From: Clitoria ternatea
Taxonomy: Eukaryota; Streptophyta; Magnoliopsida; Fabales; Fabaceae
Length of the DNA: 64,000 nt
Assembly (NCBI GenBank): GCA_037962975.1
Contig: CM075670.1
Span: forward strand, 150,416,501 to 150,480,500
Direction: 5' to 3'
This document shows, piece after piece, positions 23,174-32,599 of the stretch; the first letter of the stretch is position 1; every line of letters begins with the position of its first letter. The notes beneath the pieces are model-generated. The model was not told the DNA's origin. It ran no database searches and saw only the letters and a list, made by a program, of their open reading frames with translations. Made by a program: the position numbers and the translations under genes.

Positions 23174-24844
23174 ATGGCCTCAAGTTCTCAAAATGTTTTT
23201 CCCGAGGGTGGTGCGATAAATAGACCTCCCGCTTTCAATGGGGAAGGGTATGCCTTTTGGAAAGAGAGAATGAAAATCTTCATTCAATCAATTGACTTGA
23301 GAATATGGAATACCATTGAAAATGGTCCTTATATACCAATGCATACTATAGATAGCAAGAATGTTGAAAAACCTATAGATGAATGGACAAGCGAGGAAGA
23401 AAAGAAAGTCCAATATGGCTACAAGGCCAAAAATCTCATTACTATGTCTTTAGGTCAAGATGAATTTTTTAGGATAATGACATGCCAAACTGCTAAAGAA
23501 ATGTGGGATACTCTTCAAGTAACCCATGAAGGTACAAATGATGTAAAGGACTCCAAAATTAGTACCTTGACTAGCCAATATGAATGCTTTAGGATAAATT
23601 CAGGAGAATCTATTGTAGATATGCAGAAAAGGTTTACACTTATTGTCAACCATCTTATTACTCTTGGCAAAGTATATACTAACAAAGAGCTTGTGCACAA
23701 AATTTTGAAAAGTTTTAGCAGGGAATGGCAACCTCTTGTCACAGCAATAAAACAATCTCCTAGCATCAATGAAATGTCTCTTGCAACACTCTTTGGAAAA
23801 TTGCAAGAACAAGAGCAAGAACTTAAAGCATTGAAGCTAGCCGAGGAAGAGGAGAAATCCACCAAGAAGAAAGGGCTAGCCCTCAAAGCCACCTCCATGC
23901 ATGAGGAAGAATCATGCAGTGACTTAGATGAAGAAGAAGAGTTTGGGCTATTCGTAAAAAAATTTGGAAGATTCATGAAGAACAAAAAGTTCCAAAAGAA
24001 CTTTAAGCCCCAAGGTAAGAAACCTACCTCTAATGAAACTTCCTCTTCACCAAGTTGTTTTGAATGTGGCAAGGAAGGGCACTTCAAAGCCAATTGTCCA
24101 AACCTCAAAAAGAAGGGCAAGGACAAACAAAGAAGAAGAAGAGCCTATATTGCTTGGGATGAGAACGATGTGAGCAGCTCCGACGACTCGGAAGATGAGC
24201 AAGCCAATCTTTGCTTAATGGCAAATCATCAAGAAGAAGATAATGAGGTAAATCTTCTTGACTTAGATAAAAATGAGCTGTTAGATGCATTTGAAGAATT
24301 ATATGATAAATTTACAAAAATCTCTAGTAAACTCAAAGCATCTAGAAAAACTAGTGATACCCTTGAATTGCATCTCATGGAAGTATGTAAAGAAAATGAG
24401 AGCTTAAAAGAAGAACTAGAGAAAGTTCAAACATGCTCTAAGGATAAACCATGTGATTTTGCAAAAAGGTGCATTGTATTAGAAACCAAGGTTGAAGACC
24501 TAAATAGGACACTAGAGAAATTCACAAATGGAAGAGATAATTTGAATATCCTACTTGGGCAACAAAAATGCATGTTTAGTAAAACCGGTTTAGGATATGA
24601 CCAAGAACATAATAACCATAAAATGGAGAAACACTATGAAAGTTTCTTTGCACCACCAAGCAAATCCTCCTCACCGTTCATGAAATGCAATCATTGTGGT
24701 TCCAAAGGACATAGTGCTTATAAGTGTAGTGTTAGGAAACTAGGACCAAAAGTCTTAAGAAAGGTGTGGGTCCCCAAAGGAACATTCCCACAAGCTAACC
24801 TAAAAGGACCCAACATAAAATGGGTACCTAGTTCTCTAAAATGA
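23174..24844 (+). CDS. gag: Gag polyprotein (copia element 3)
   Basis: This is the structural protein of the virus-like particle that packages the element RNA in the cytoplasm; 556 residues. It starts at the first ATG after the primer site. The N-terminal two-fifths is the UBN2-type copia Gag domain ('FNGEGYAFWKERMKIF', 'MWDTLQVTHEGTNDVK'). A lysine/glutamate-rich linker follows, then a CX2CX4HX4C zinc knuckle (residues 295-308). An acidic and coiled-coil-rich segment (about 330-460) leads to a second zinc knuckle at residues 505-518. Two knuckles separated by a coiled coil, and the length, fit Sirevirus Gag. The frame is fully open. It ends at 24844, before protease, which lies in another frame. 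Confidence 0.93.
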   Translation: MASSSQNVFPEGGAINRPPAFNGEGYAFWKERMKIFIQSIDLRIWNTIENGPYIPMHTIDSKNVEKPIDEWTSEEEKKVQYGYKAKNLITMSLGQDEFFRIMTCQTAKEMWDTLQVTHEGTNDVKDSKISTLTSQYECFRINSGESIVDMQKRFTLIVNHLITLGKVYTNKELVHKILKSFSREWQPLVTAIKQSPSINEMSLATLFGKLQEQEQELKALKLAEEEEKSTKKKGLALKATSMHEEESCSDLDEEEEFGLFVKKFGRFMKNKKFQKNFKPQGKKPTSNETSSSPSCFECGKEGHFKANCPNLKKKGKDKQRRRRAYIAWDENDVSSSDDSEDEQANLCLMANHQEEDNEVNLLDLDKNELLDAFEELYDKFTKISSKLKASRKTSDTLELHLMEVCKENESLKEELEKVQTCSKDKPCDFAKRCIVLETKVEDLNRTLEKFTNGRDNLNILLGQQKCMFSKTGLGYDQEHNNHKMEKHYESFFAPPSKSSSPFMKCNHCGSKGHSAYKCSVRKLGPKVLRKVWVPKGTFPQANLKGPNIKWVPSSLK

Positions 24845-24857
24845 TTTTGTTTTGTAG

Positions 24858-25526
24858 GTATGCTTCAAGGCAAGCAACACCCATTGGTACTTGGATAGTG
24901 GGTGTTCAAAGCATATGACGGGAGACATAACCAAATTTACATCATTCACTCCCAAAAGGAAAGGAAGTGTCACCTACGGAGACAACACTAAAGGAAGAAT
25001 CCTAGGCATTGGAAATATAGGTAAGAATTCTTCCACCTCCATAAGTGACGTATTGTATGTTGAAGGCCTCAAACATAATCTACTTAGCATAAGTAAATTA
25101 TGTGACAAAGGATATAGAGTGTTATTTGAATCAAATTGTTGCATAATTGAGCATAAGACTAATAAGGAAATTAAGTTTGTAGGCCAAAGAATTGATAATA
25201 TTTACATGATTGATATGGATAGTTTGTCTACAAATGATGAACAATGCTTCATTTCAAAAGAGGATGAAACATGGCTATGGCATAGAAGAATAGCTCATAT
25301 ACATGTAGACCACTTGAACAAACTTGTTTCTAAAGATTTAGTAATTGGTCTACCAAAGCTTAAATTTGAAAATAGATTTTGTGATGCATGTCAAAAGGGA
25401 AAACAAGTAAGGCATCTTTTCAATCCAAAAACATTGTTTCTACTCAAAGGCCTTTACAACTTTTGCACATGGACTTATTTGGACCATCCAAAATCAAAAG
25501 CTTTGGAGGTAATTACTATGGTCTAG
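24858..25526 (+). pseudogene. Protease and integrase zinc region, frameshifted from both neighbours (copia element 3)
   Basis: It carries the copia aspartic protease ('WYLDSGCSKHMTGD', with the catalytic DSG), then the pre-integrase zinc region ('TWLWHRRIAHIHVDHLNKL' with its His pair and 'FCDACQKGK' with its Cys pair). A TAG at 24855-24857 lies just upstream in this frame, and Gag is in a different frame. Near 25405 the reading must shift again to reach integrase, and this frame runs on only to a stop at 25526. The pol precursor therefore cannot be made from this copy by simple translation, unless recoding joins Gag to protease. The second shift looks like a disabling mutation. Confidence 0.88.
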
Positions 25527-27919
25527 TTATAGTAGATGACTATTCAAGATATACATGGACATTGTTTCTTGCTCATAAAAATGAAGCATATCATGCATTC
25601 AAGAAACTTGCAAAGATTATCCAAAATGAGCAAAACTCAAAAATTGCATCCATTAGAACCGATCATGGGGGAGAATTTGAAAATCAATCTTTTGAAAAGT
25701 TTTGCGAAAAACATGGTATTAATCACAACTTTTCAGCTCCTAGAACTCCACAACAAAATGGAGTAGTTGAAAGAAAGAATAGATCTTTAGTGGAGCTTGC
25801 TAGAACCATGCTAAATCAAAACAATATTGCAAAACATTTTTGGGCCGATGCGGTAAACACCGCGTGTTATGTTATGAATAGATGTTTGATAAGGCCTATT
25901 TTAAAGAAAACCCCCTATGAGCTTTACAAGGGTAGAAAACCCAACATTGCATACTTTCATATTTTTGGATGTAAATGTTTTGTGCTCAACAATGGAAAGG
26001 ATAATCTAGGAAAGTTTGATGCAAAATCTGATGAGGCAATATTCCTAGGATATTCTCAATCTAGTAAATCTTATAGAATTTTCAACAAACAAACAAATAC
26101 CATTGAGGAATCTATTCATGTCAAATTTGATGAAAATAGCCATAACCCTCCGAGAAAGGAAGATGTTGATGATCTTGTAGGTACTTTTCAAGAAATGAAC
26201 TTGCAAGACAAAGAAGAAGAAGTCAACAATGATGGAGGTACAGCACAACTTGAGAGACAACAAGAATGGGTAACTTTGAAGGATCATCCCTTAGACAAAG
26301 TCATAGGTGAAATGACTCAAGGTGTAAGTACTAGAAATGCTATTAGAAATACTTGTAATCACCTAGCATTTGTATCACAAATAGAACCCAAGAACATAGA
26401 TGAGGCTATTATTGATGAACATTGGATGTTGGCCATGCAAGAAGAGCTAAATCAATTTGAAAGAAATGAAGTTTGGGAGCTTGTGCCAAGACCCAATGAT
26501 CACCAAATAATAGGAACCAAATGGGTTTTTAGAAATAAAATGGATGAAAATGGCATAATTACTAGAAACAAAGCTAGACTAGTAGCTAAAGGATATAATC
26601 AAGAAGAAGGCATTGACTATGAAGAGACGTATGCACCCGTAGCTAGATTAGAAGCAATTAGACTACTATTAGCCTTCGCATGTTGTAGGGATTTTAAATT
26701 GTACCAAATGGATGTTAAAAGTGCTTTCTTGAATGGATACATTCAAGAGGAAGTATATGTTGATCAACCTCCAGGTTTTGAAAACCATCAATTTCCAAAT
26801 CATGTTTTCAAATTAAAGAAAGCCTTGTATGGTTTGAAACAAGCTCCAAGAGCTTGGTACGAAAGGTTAAGCAAATTTCTTTTAGAAAATCATTTTGAAA
26901 GAGGGAAGGTTGATACAACCCTATTCATAAAGCACAAAAAGAATAACATACTATTGGTACAAATTTATGTTGATGATATAATTTTTGGTGCCACTAATGA
27001 TTCAATGTGCAAGGAGTTTGCCAAGCTTATGCAGGAAGAATTTGAAATGTCCATGATGGGGGAACTCACTTTCTTCCTTGGACTACAAATCAAGCAAACC
27101 AATGAAGGCACATTCATAAACCAATCTAAATACTGCAAAGAACTACTCAGAAAATTCAATATGGATAAAGCAAATGATATAGCCACACCCATGGGCACTT
27201 CATGCTATTTGGACAAGGATGAGAAAGGTAAGGATGTTGAACTCATAAAATATAGAGGTATGATAGGATCCTTACTTTACTTAATCGCTAGTAGACCGGA
27301 TATCATGTTTGCTGTGTGTATGTGTGCTAGATACCAAGCTTGTCCTAAGGAATCTCATCTCACTGCAATAAAAAGGATAATGAAATATCTAGTTGGGACT
27401 CAAGATGTTGGTTTATGGTACCCCAAAGGGGCTGAATGTACTTTAGTTGGTTACTCTGATTCGGACTTTGCAGGATGTAAGCTTGATAGGAAAAGTACTA
27501 GCGGAACATGTCACTTGCTTGGTAGTTCTCTTGTTTCTTGGCATAGCAAGAAACAAGTAAGTGTTGCGCTATCAACAGCTGAGGCAGAATATGTTGCAGC
27601 TGGCAGTTGTTGTGCTCAAATCCTTTGGATGAGACAACAACTTCTAGATTTTGGAATTGTATTAAACCATGTGCCTCTTAAATGCGATAATACTAGTGCC
27701 ATTAACATCTCCAAGAATCCAGTAATGCACTCTAGGACCAAACACATTGAGATTAGGCATCACTTTATTAGAGATCATGTGTTAAAAGGGGATTGTGTAC
27801 TTGAACATGTAGAAACTTCTAGGCAACTAGCTGATATTTTCACAAAACCCTTGGCTAGAGAACAATTCATTCACATAAGAAGAGAGTTAGGCATTCTTGA
27901 TATGTCCAGTTGTGTTTGA
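25388..27919 (+). CDS. pol: Integrase, reverse transcriptase and RNase H (copia element 3)
   Basis: 843 open codons. The integrase core has Asp29 ('HMDLFGP'), Asp92 ('RTDHGGEF') and Glu128 ('GVVERKNR'), an exact D-X35-E. Reverse transcriptase starts near residue 355 ('NEVWELVPRP', 'IGTKWVFRNK'). It contains 'YQMDVKSAFLNG' and the YVDD active site at residues 527-530 (26966-26977). RNase H near residues 680-820 has 'GYSDSDFAGC', 'STAEAEYVAA' and 'KCDNTSAI' with all acidic residues. The order IN-RT-RH defines Ty1/copia. The start at 25388 is only the first ATG of this frame, because the natural precursor begins upstream across the frameshift near 25405. Catalytic residues are intact, so this protein part could still be active if joined to protease. 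Confidence 0.95.
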   Translation: MSKGKTSKASFQSKNIVSTQRPLQLLHMDLFGPSKIKSFGGNYYGLVIVDDYSRYTWTLFLAHKNEAYHAFKKLAKIIQNEQNSKIASIRTDHGGEFENQSFEKFCEKHGINHNFSAPRTPQQNGVVERKNRSLVELARTMLNQNNIAKHFWADAVNTACYVMNRCLIRPILKKTPYELYKGRKPNIAYFHIFGCKCFVLNNGKDNLGKFDAKSDEAIFLGYSQSSKSYRIFNKQTNTIEESIHVKFDENSHNPPRKEDVDDLVGTFQEMNLQDKEEEVNNDGGTAQLERQQEWVTLKDHPLDKVIGEMTQGVSTRNAIRNTCNHLAFVSQIEPKNIDEAIIDEHWMLAMQEELNQFERNEVWELVPRPNDHQIIGTKWVFRNKMDENGIITRNKARLVAKGYNQEEGIDYEETYAPVARLEAIRLLLAFACCRDFKLYQMDVKSAFLNGYIQEEVYVDQPPGFENHQFPNHVFKLKKALYGLKQAPRAWYERLSKFLLENHFERGKVDTTLFIKHKKNNILLVQIYVDDIIFGATNDSMCKEFAKLMQEEFEMSMMGELTFFLGLQIKQTNEGTFINQSKYCKELLRKFNMDKANDIATPMGTSCYLDKDEKGKDVELIKYRGMIGSLLYLIASRPDIMFAVCMCARYQACPKESHLTAIKRIMKYLVGTQDVGLWYPKGAECTLVGYSDSDFAGCKLDRKSTSGTCHLLGSSLVSWHSKKQVSVALSTAEAEYVAAGSCCAQILWMRQQLLDFGIVLNHVPLKCDNTSAINISKNPVMHSRTKHIEIRHHFIRDHVLKGDCVLEHVETSRQLADIFTKPLAREQFIHIRRELGILDMSSCV

Positions 27920-28475
27920 ATGATAGGATATCTTGATAAGAACTATGTTGAATGGCATGATGCATGGTATATATCACATTTCATGATTGGAACTTTGCTG
28001 TATGTAAAATTTGAAGTTTTTGACTCAATAATCGGTTACATGGCCACTCACAATCGATTACTATCATTCTGTTTCTAAGATAATCGATTAGCACCTACAT
28101 ATAATCGATTACAACCATTCTGTTTCTAAGGTAATCGATTATCACTAATCCACAATCGATTACAAAGCTTCTGTTTCAGGTTCAAAACGTTTCCTCTTCT
28201 TCATAATCGATTACCACATTGCTCCAATCGATTAGGACGATTCTGTTTCTAAACTAATCGATTACCCTAAGCCTCTAATCGATTACCCCCTGTTTGAAAC
28301 GTTTAAAATTCCCCAGAAACATTGATCTAATCGATTACCAGCGGTCTCGTAATCGATTATCACGCGTTCTGATGAGTCAAAACTCCAATTTCCTAGGCTC
28401 ACTCGAATAACTCCCTCTCTTAACTCACTTCACTCCTTTCTAAACTCTCTTTCCTCCTTCCTAAACCTAATTTTC
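27920..28475. other. Spacer between pol and ORF3, with TAATCGATTA array
   Basis: Non-coding. About twelve TAATCGATTA-type words lie between 28030 and 28370, often followed by 'ctgtttctaa'. The block resembles the U3 array of the LTRs in word and density. It is followed by a CT-rich stretch and the TATA box at 28479. Confidence 0.85.
28030..28370. repeat. Internal TAATCGATTA array upstream of ORF3
   Basis: About a dozen copies, including the variants AATCGGTTA and CAATCGATTA, lie 110-450 bp upstream of the TATA box at 28479. This is the same distance range as the U3 array from its own TATA box. Confidence 0.92.
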
Positions 28476-28478
28476 AAC

Positions 28479-28486
28479 TATAAATA
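28479..28486 (+). promoter_or_regulatory. Candidate internal promoter (TATA box) for ORF3
   Basis: TATAAATA in the context 'aactataaatacccc' is a strong plant TATA box. Transcription would begin near 28515 in 'ctcacactacc' and leave a CT-rich leader of about 75 bases before the ATG at 28592. Function is inferred from sequence only. Confidence 0.6.
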
Positions 28487-28591
28487 CCCCTTCATTCACC
28501 TTCTCATCTCACACTACCTCCTTCCTCTCAAACCTCTCAAAAACTCTCTACCACTCATCTCTCTTCATCTTCCTCTTTGCCTTTTCCAACC

Positions 28592-29707
28592 ATGTCTACC
28601 TCAAGAAATGTCAAGAGAGCTAGGTCCTCTACTGCTCAAGCCCATAACCCCCTTGATTTTTCAAGGTTCTTCTCCTCCCCTAGAGATCTTCAACACTTCA
28701 TGAAGAACTTTTCTGAAAGGGAAATCATGACTCCTCATTACACCGTTGCTGACACTTTTGACAACCCAAGCCTTACCTTCACCCAAAGCCTCAACCACTA
28801 CAACCTCTTCCCCTTCTTATCCCTCAAAGAAGAAGAATACTATCCTGAGCTTATGAGAGTATTCTACTGCAACCTCCGCCTTGTCAATGGGATGGTTGAA
28901 TCCAAGGTGAAAAACACCACCATCAAACTCTCAAATGCCCAATTTGCAGAAATTTCCAAACTGCCCCTCAACAATGCTGACTTTGATGGAGGCGAACCCG
29001 AGGATGAATGGGGTTTTAATCCCATCACTGCCCGCCGTTCTTTGTGGAAGCCGGATCCTCCCATGAGCAACCACAAACTAGTTGGCCACTTGACCATGAA
29101 CAACCGCCTGTTCCACTTCTCCTTGGTCAAGATGATTGTTCCCCGTGGTGGGAACTATGCTCTGGTTGAAGAGGATGATGTCCTCTTAATGTGGGCCATG
29201 CTGAACCACAAAGAGATCAACTGGGTTCAGTTGATCAAATTCCACATGCGCCATGCCAAGGACCAGCAAAAGCTCCCTTATGGTATCCTCCTCACCAAAA
29301 TTTTTAAATTCTGTGGTGTTGATTTGGCAGGGGAACTCTCTGAAAAAGTGCCCCCAAGAGCTTGCATTGGCACTTCCCACCTCAATAAAATGGGCATGGT
29401 CAACATTGCTGGAATGTGGATTCTAAGGAGTGACCGGGAACATGGTGCCAACCCCTTTGCTGAACCTGCTGCTCCTCCTCCTCCTCCACCTCAACCACAA
29501 GCTGCACCACCAGCCTCTTCATCTGCACCCCAAGCACACCCATTTGCATCTCTCTATGCCCATCTTGATCGCCGCTTCGATCGACTTGAAAACTCCCTCC
29601 AAGAGTTTTCAATGACCGAGCAGCAACATTTTGAGATGATGCAGCAGCGTTATGAAGAGCTGGCTCACCAAATTGCAGAAATCCGCTTCTTCAACCCGGA
29701 TAATTAG
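28592..29707 (+). CDS. ORF3: putative plant transposon protein domain, proline-rich and coiled-coil tail
   Basis: 371 residues from the ATG at 28592; the open frame extends 15 bp upstream without another ATG. Residues about 15-260 resemble the plant 'putative transposon protein' domain seen in many plant repeat ORFs ('YYPELMRVFYCNLRL', 'DDVLLMWAMLNH', 'LPYGILLTKIFKFCGVDL'). A proline/alanine run follows (about 295-318), and then a glutamine-rich coiled coil ('HLDRRFDRLENSLQEF'). I see no signal peptide or membrane segment, so it is not a typical envelope protein, although it occupies the env-like position of Sireviruses. It has its own TATA box (28479) and AATAAA (29805). Its function is unknown; the coiled coil suggests self-association. 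Confidence 0.8.
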   Translation: MSTSRNVKRARSSTAQAHNPLDFSRFFSSPRDLQHFMKNFSEREIMTPHYTVADTFDNPSLTFTQSLNHYNLFPFLSLKEEEYYPELMRVFYCNLRLVNGMVESKVKNTTIKLSNAQFAEISKLPLNNADFDGGEPEDEWGFNPITARRSLWKPDPPMSNHKLVGHLTMNNRLFHFSLVKMIVPRGGNYALVEEDDVLLMWAMLNHKEINWVQLIKFHMRHAKDQQKLPYGILLTKIFKFCGVDLAGELSEKVPPRACIGTSHLNKMGMVNIAGMWILRSDREHGANPFAEPAAPPPPPPQPQAAPPASSSAPQAHPFASLYAHLDRRFDRLENSLQEFSMTEQQHFEMMQQRYEELAHQIAEIRFFNPDN

Positions 29708-29804
29708 ATTTTTAGTTATGTTTTGTTTAGCTGTTGGTTTCTTTTTGTTGTTTTCTGAATTTTGAATAATTTTACTTCTTGTATTTCCCATTTTTTTTCA
29801 ATTC

Positions 29805-29810
29805 AATAAA
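29805..29810 (+). terminator. Poly(A) signal downstream of ORF3
   Basis: AATAAA about 100 bp after the ORF3 stop, preceded by T-rich DNA. This fits a plant 3' end and would complete a separate ORF3 transcription unit. Confidence 0.55.
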
Positions 29811-30274
29811 AGTATCTTATTTCAGTTTATATTATTTCTCTTCACTGCTCTAATTATTTTTGATGATTACAAAGGGGGAAAAGAATATATGTTCATATGT
29901 TGGATAATGCTCTGATACAAAAAATTTGGATAATTAAATATGGATAATATTGATAGATGCTCTGACACTACAATTTTGAATATGCTCTGATACTAAGAAT
30001 ATGGATAATAGATGCTCTGTTAAAATTTGAAAAATATTATCTGTTTGTTAAATTCCTTTTGATAGGGGGAGAGTTATAGATAAGAGATAATAGACAATAG
30101 ATAAAATGAGATAAGACATTGGCTGCTGAATGTGATTACTCTGATTTTTGAAATTGGTCATCTGCTATTTGAAAAAGAGATAATGTAGCAGAGTTGTTTT
30201 TGCAAAAAGATAAAAGATAAGTCTATATTATTTAAACTAACAACCCTCAAGAGATGAACATAGTTGTCATCATC
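29811..30274. other. 3' non-coding region of copia element with primer-site-complementary repeats
   Basis: AT-rich, with many GATAA words. Two GGGGGA purine tracts (29871-29885 and 30063-30072) precede the main polypurine tract, as described for Sireviruses. GCTCTGATAC repeats lie at 29909-29995. No ORF. Confidence 0.75.
29909..29995 (+). repeat. Three near-copies of the tRNA-iMet 3' end (anti-PBS repeats)
   Basis: GCTCTGATACAA (29909), GCTCTGACACTA (29959) and GCTCTGATACTA (29984) match GCTCTGATACCA, the exact complement of the primer site at 23120, at 11, 10 and 11 of 12 bases. A shorter GCTCTG copy is at 30014. They are separated by 'atatggataat'-type spacers. Confidence 0.85.
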
Positions 30275-30288
30275 AAAAAGGGGGAGAA
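30275..30288 (+). promoter_or_regulatory. Copia polypurine tract
   Basis: AAAAAGGGGGAGAA lies directly before the TG of the 3' LTR. It is the plus-strand primer site. Confidence 0.95.
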
Positions 30289-31713
30289 TGTGTTTGAATA
30301 TGTTAACAGGTCCAAAGATGTGCAAAGATTTTGATAATGACAAACACTCTTGAAGAAACCGATGCAAAAACAAAGACATGAAATCAGAATTGAAGTAACA
30401 GCGAAGCTAATCGATTAAGCCATAGATGCTAATCGATTAGGAGCTTTCTGTTTTGGAAGAAATTGTATCAGGTATGAAAGCTAATCGATTAGGAAGCCAA
30501 ATAATCGATTAGGTACACACTGGAATTAAGGTAATCGATTATACACCAGAGACTAATCGATTACAACAATCAGAAATGGGACAAAATGCATCAGGTATGA
30601 AAGCTAATCGATTAAGGGAACCATATAATCGATTAGTGAGTCACTGGATTTAAGGTAATCGATTGCAAGACATGCTAATCGATTAGGATGCTGCAAAAAC
30701 AAATTAAATGCATTAGGTACAAATGCTAATCGATTACAGGAAGTGAAATAATCGATTAGTGACTCTCTGACTTGAAGCTAATCGATTACAACGCGAGGGT
30801 GTAATCGATTACGCTAGTTGAAAAACAGATTTAAGTGGGAAACCAGGTCATGTCTCCACCATTCTTCAAATTTCCACTAAGTGCAACGGCTATGATGGAC
30901 TAGGGCACTCCTCAACAGCTATCTTGGCTCTATAAATTGAAGAGGAAGACAAGCACAAAGAGACAACTAAGTAGCAACAATTCATAGCTCTATTTTGTGC
31001 TTTGTAAGCCTATTTCTTGCATATTGTACTTTCACTTGTATATCCTCTCATCTTGAGAGATTAGAATTTGGGAGAGCTTTTCATTTGTATATCTGCTCTA
31101 TTAAGAGAGTATATTGATTGTAAACACAAACTCCAAACACAACATATTCACTCTAGGTTGAGTGGTTTTTCACTCTAGGTTGAGTGGTTACAAAGGTTGA
31201 GGATTCAATCTTTGGGATATTGTGAGATTGAGAGATTGGGTGGGTTGCCCTTATACTTGTGAGGATTGGGTTCTTGAGTGTGGGACACTAGGAAGCCGCA
31301 ATTGCTCAAAGTTGTATCTCTAGTCTATAATAGTGGAAAATCCTCTAAGTGGGTTGCTTAGAGGCGAGACGTACACCGGATTGGGTGGAACTCGTTACAT
31401 CGGTTTGCAAGCTTCTCTTCCTTACTCTTTTACTTTCATATACTGCATATTTGTTGATTGGTATTGTTTGGTTGAGAAGAGCATACTTGAACTTGCTTAA
31501 CTTGTTATATCTTAGATATTGCACACCAAGTGTTTGCTAAATTGCCTCAGTAATACTTACCTCTTGTAGTACATTGCATATCATTCATATTGTACTTTCA
31601 CTTGCATAATCTCATAAACTTGGTTATAGAAATCAATTTCAAAGGTATTCCAAGCAAAAGTTTTATTACTCAATTCACCCCCCCTCTTGAGTATTGAGGC
31701 CACTTGAACAACA
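30289..31713 (+). repeat. Copia 3' LTR (1425 bp)
   Basis: Same length as the 5' LTR, with about 14 substitutions by eye and no large indel. TATA box at 30931-30938. The TAATCGATTA array is at 30410-30815. It is followed by GTGTT (31714-31718) and the rest of the element 2 LTR. Confidence 0.95.
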
Positions 31714-32278
31714 GTGTTGACTGAAGAACAACACTCGGAATTCCTTCAGCCGGTATTATTCACTCGGAATTTCTTCAAAAGTGACACAGAAACTTCAACG
31801 CTTGAAGGTTGCACTCGGAAATTGGATTTTTGGCCATTTGCACTTGGAATGGCTTGACAGAGAGCCTTCTACTCGGATTCACCTTCAACAGGGAGCATTT
31901 CACTCGGAAATGACTCATTCTGAGTGATTCCACTCGGATTTCATCATTTTTGAGTCATTCCACTCGGAAATGCTTCATTTTGACTCAGATTTGACCATTT
32001 TTTGAGTTTTTCACTTGGATTTATCTCTACCAGGGCTGTATTTCACTCGGAAATGCCTTAACCTGAGTCATCTTGTTCAGATGTGATCATTTTTTAGTCA
32101 TTCCAATCGGATTTGCCTCCAACAGGGCTATATTTCACTTGGAAAAGCTTCATTCTGAGTTATTTTACTCGGTTCTGATTATTCTGGAGCCATTCTACTC
32201 GAATTTGACCACTCTGAATTGGAATTCAGTATAAAAAATATTCATTCCACTTGGACCGGACCAAAAGAGGTGTTCACA
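31714..32278 (-). repeat. Element 2 3' LTR, second genomic part, with CACTCGG array
   Basis: 31714-31718 is the copia target duplication and the rest continues the interrupted LTR to ...GTTCACA. It carries about fifteen CACTCGGA, CACTTGGA and ACTCGGTT words, the reverse complement of the CCGAGTG array in the first part. It matches 44030-44594. Confidence 0.92.
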
Positions 32279-32302
32279 GATGCCCCTCTTTACTTCTTTT
32301 TC
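32279..32302 (-). promoter_or_regulatory. Polypurine tract of element 2
   Basis: On the minus strand the run GAAGTAAAGAGGGGCATC lies directly before the LTR start TGTGAACACC. Confidence 0.75.
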
Positions 32303-32484
32303 ACAAAAGAAACACGAAGCTTCTGTGTTTTTGAAGTGAAAAGGAAGTAAAGATATAAACACCGATGTAGGGGGGCCAAGTGGGACCTCTTGATCGGTAT
32401 GGCAACTGATGGTATGGGCAATCACGAATCTATGTGACCTCTTTTTCTTAAAACGAGCATTCTCCACTTCTGTTTCTCTTCTTC

Positions 32485-32515
<31 letters not shown>

Positions 32516-32599
32516 TTTTTTTTTGTGTTTTGTGGACAGGGAAAAATTGTCTTTTAGTTAACAGGAGGTAATGAGATCAGGATTGATCCCCAGTAGACT

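Larger units (their letters stand above)
21693..31713 (+). mobile_element. Ty1/copia retrotransposon, Sirevirus-like, recently inserted (element 3)
   Basis: Complete 10,021-bp element: two 1425-bp LTRs, an initiator-Met primer site, Gag with two zinc knuckles, protease, integrase, RT and RNase H in copia order. After these come a third ORF and a 14-base polypurine tract. The exact GTGTT duplication and the uninterrupted second copy of the target (near 44030) fix both ends. The LTRs differ at about 14 positions by eye, so the insertion is recent. An extra ORF after pol and repeated GGGGGA-type purine tracts (29871, 30063, 30275) fit the Sirevirus lineage. Gag and pol are in different frames and one further frameshift breaks pol, so this copy is probably not autonomous. 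Confidence 0.95.

Noticed and set aside
23515..24126. 203-codon minus-strand frame
   Set aside because: Shadow of the intact copia Gag on the opposite strand.
28592..29707. Calling ORF3 an envelope gene
   Set aside because: It sits at the env-like position of Sireviruses, but it has no signal peptide, no membrane segment and no glycoprotein features. The resemblance is to plant transposon-type ORFs.
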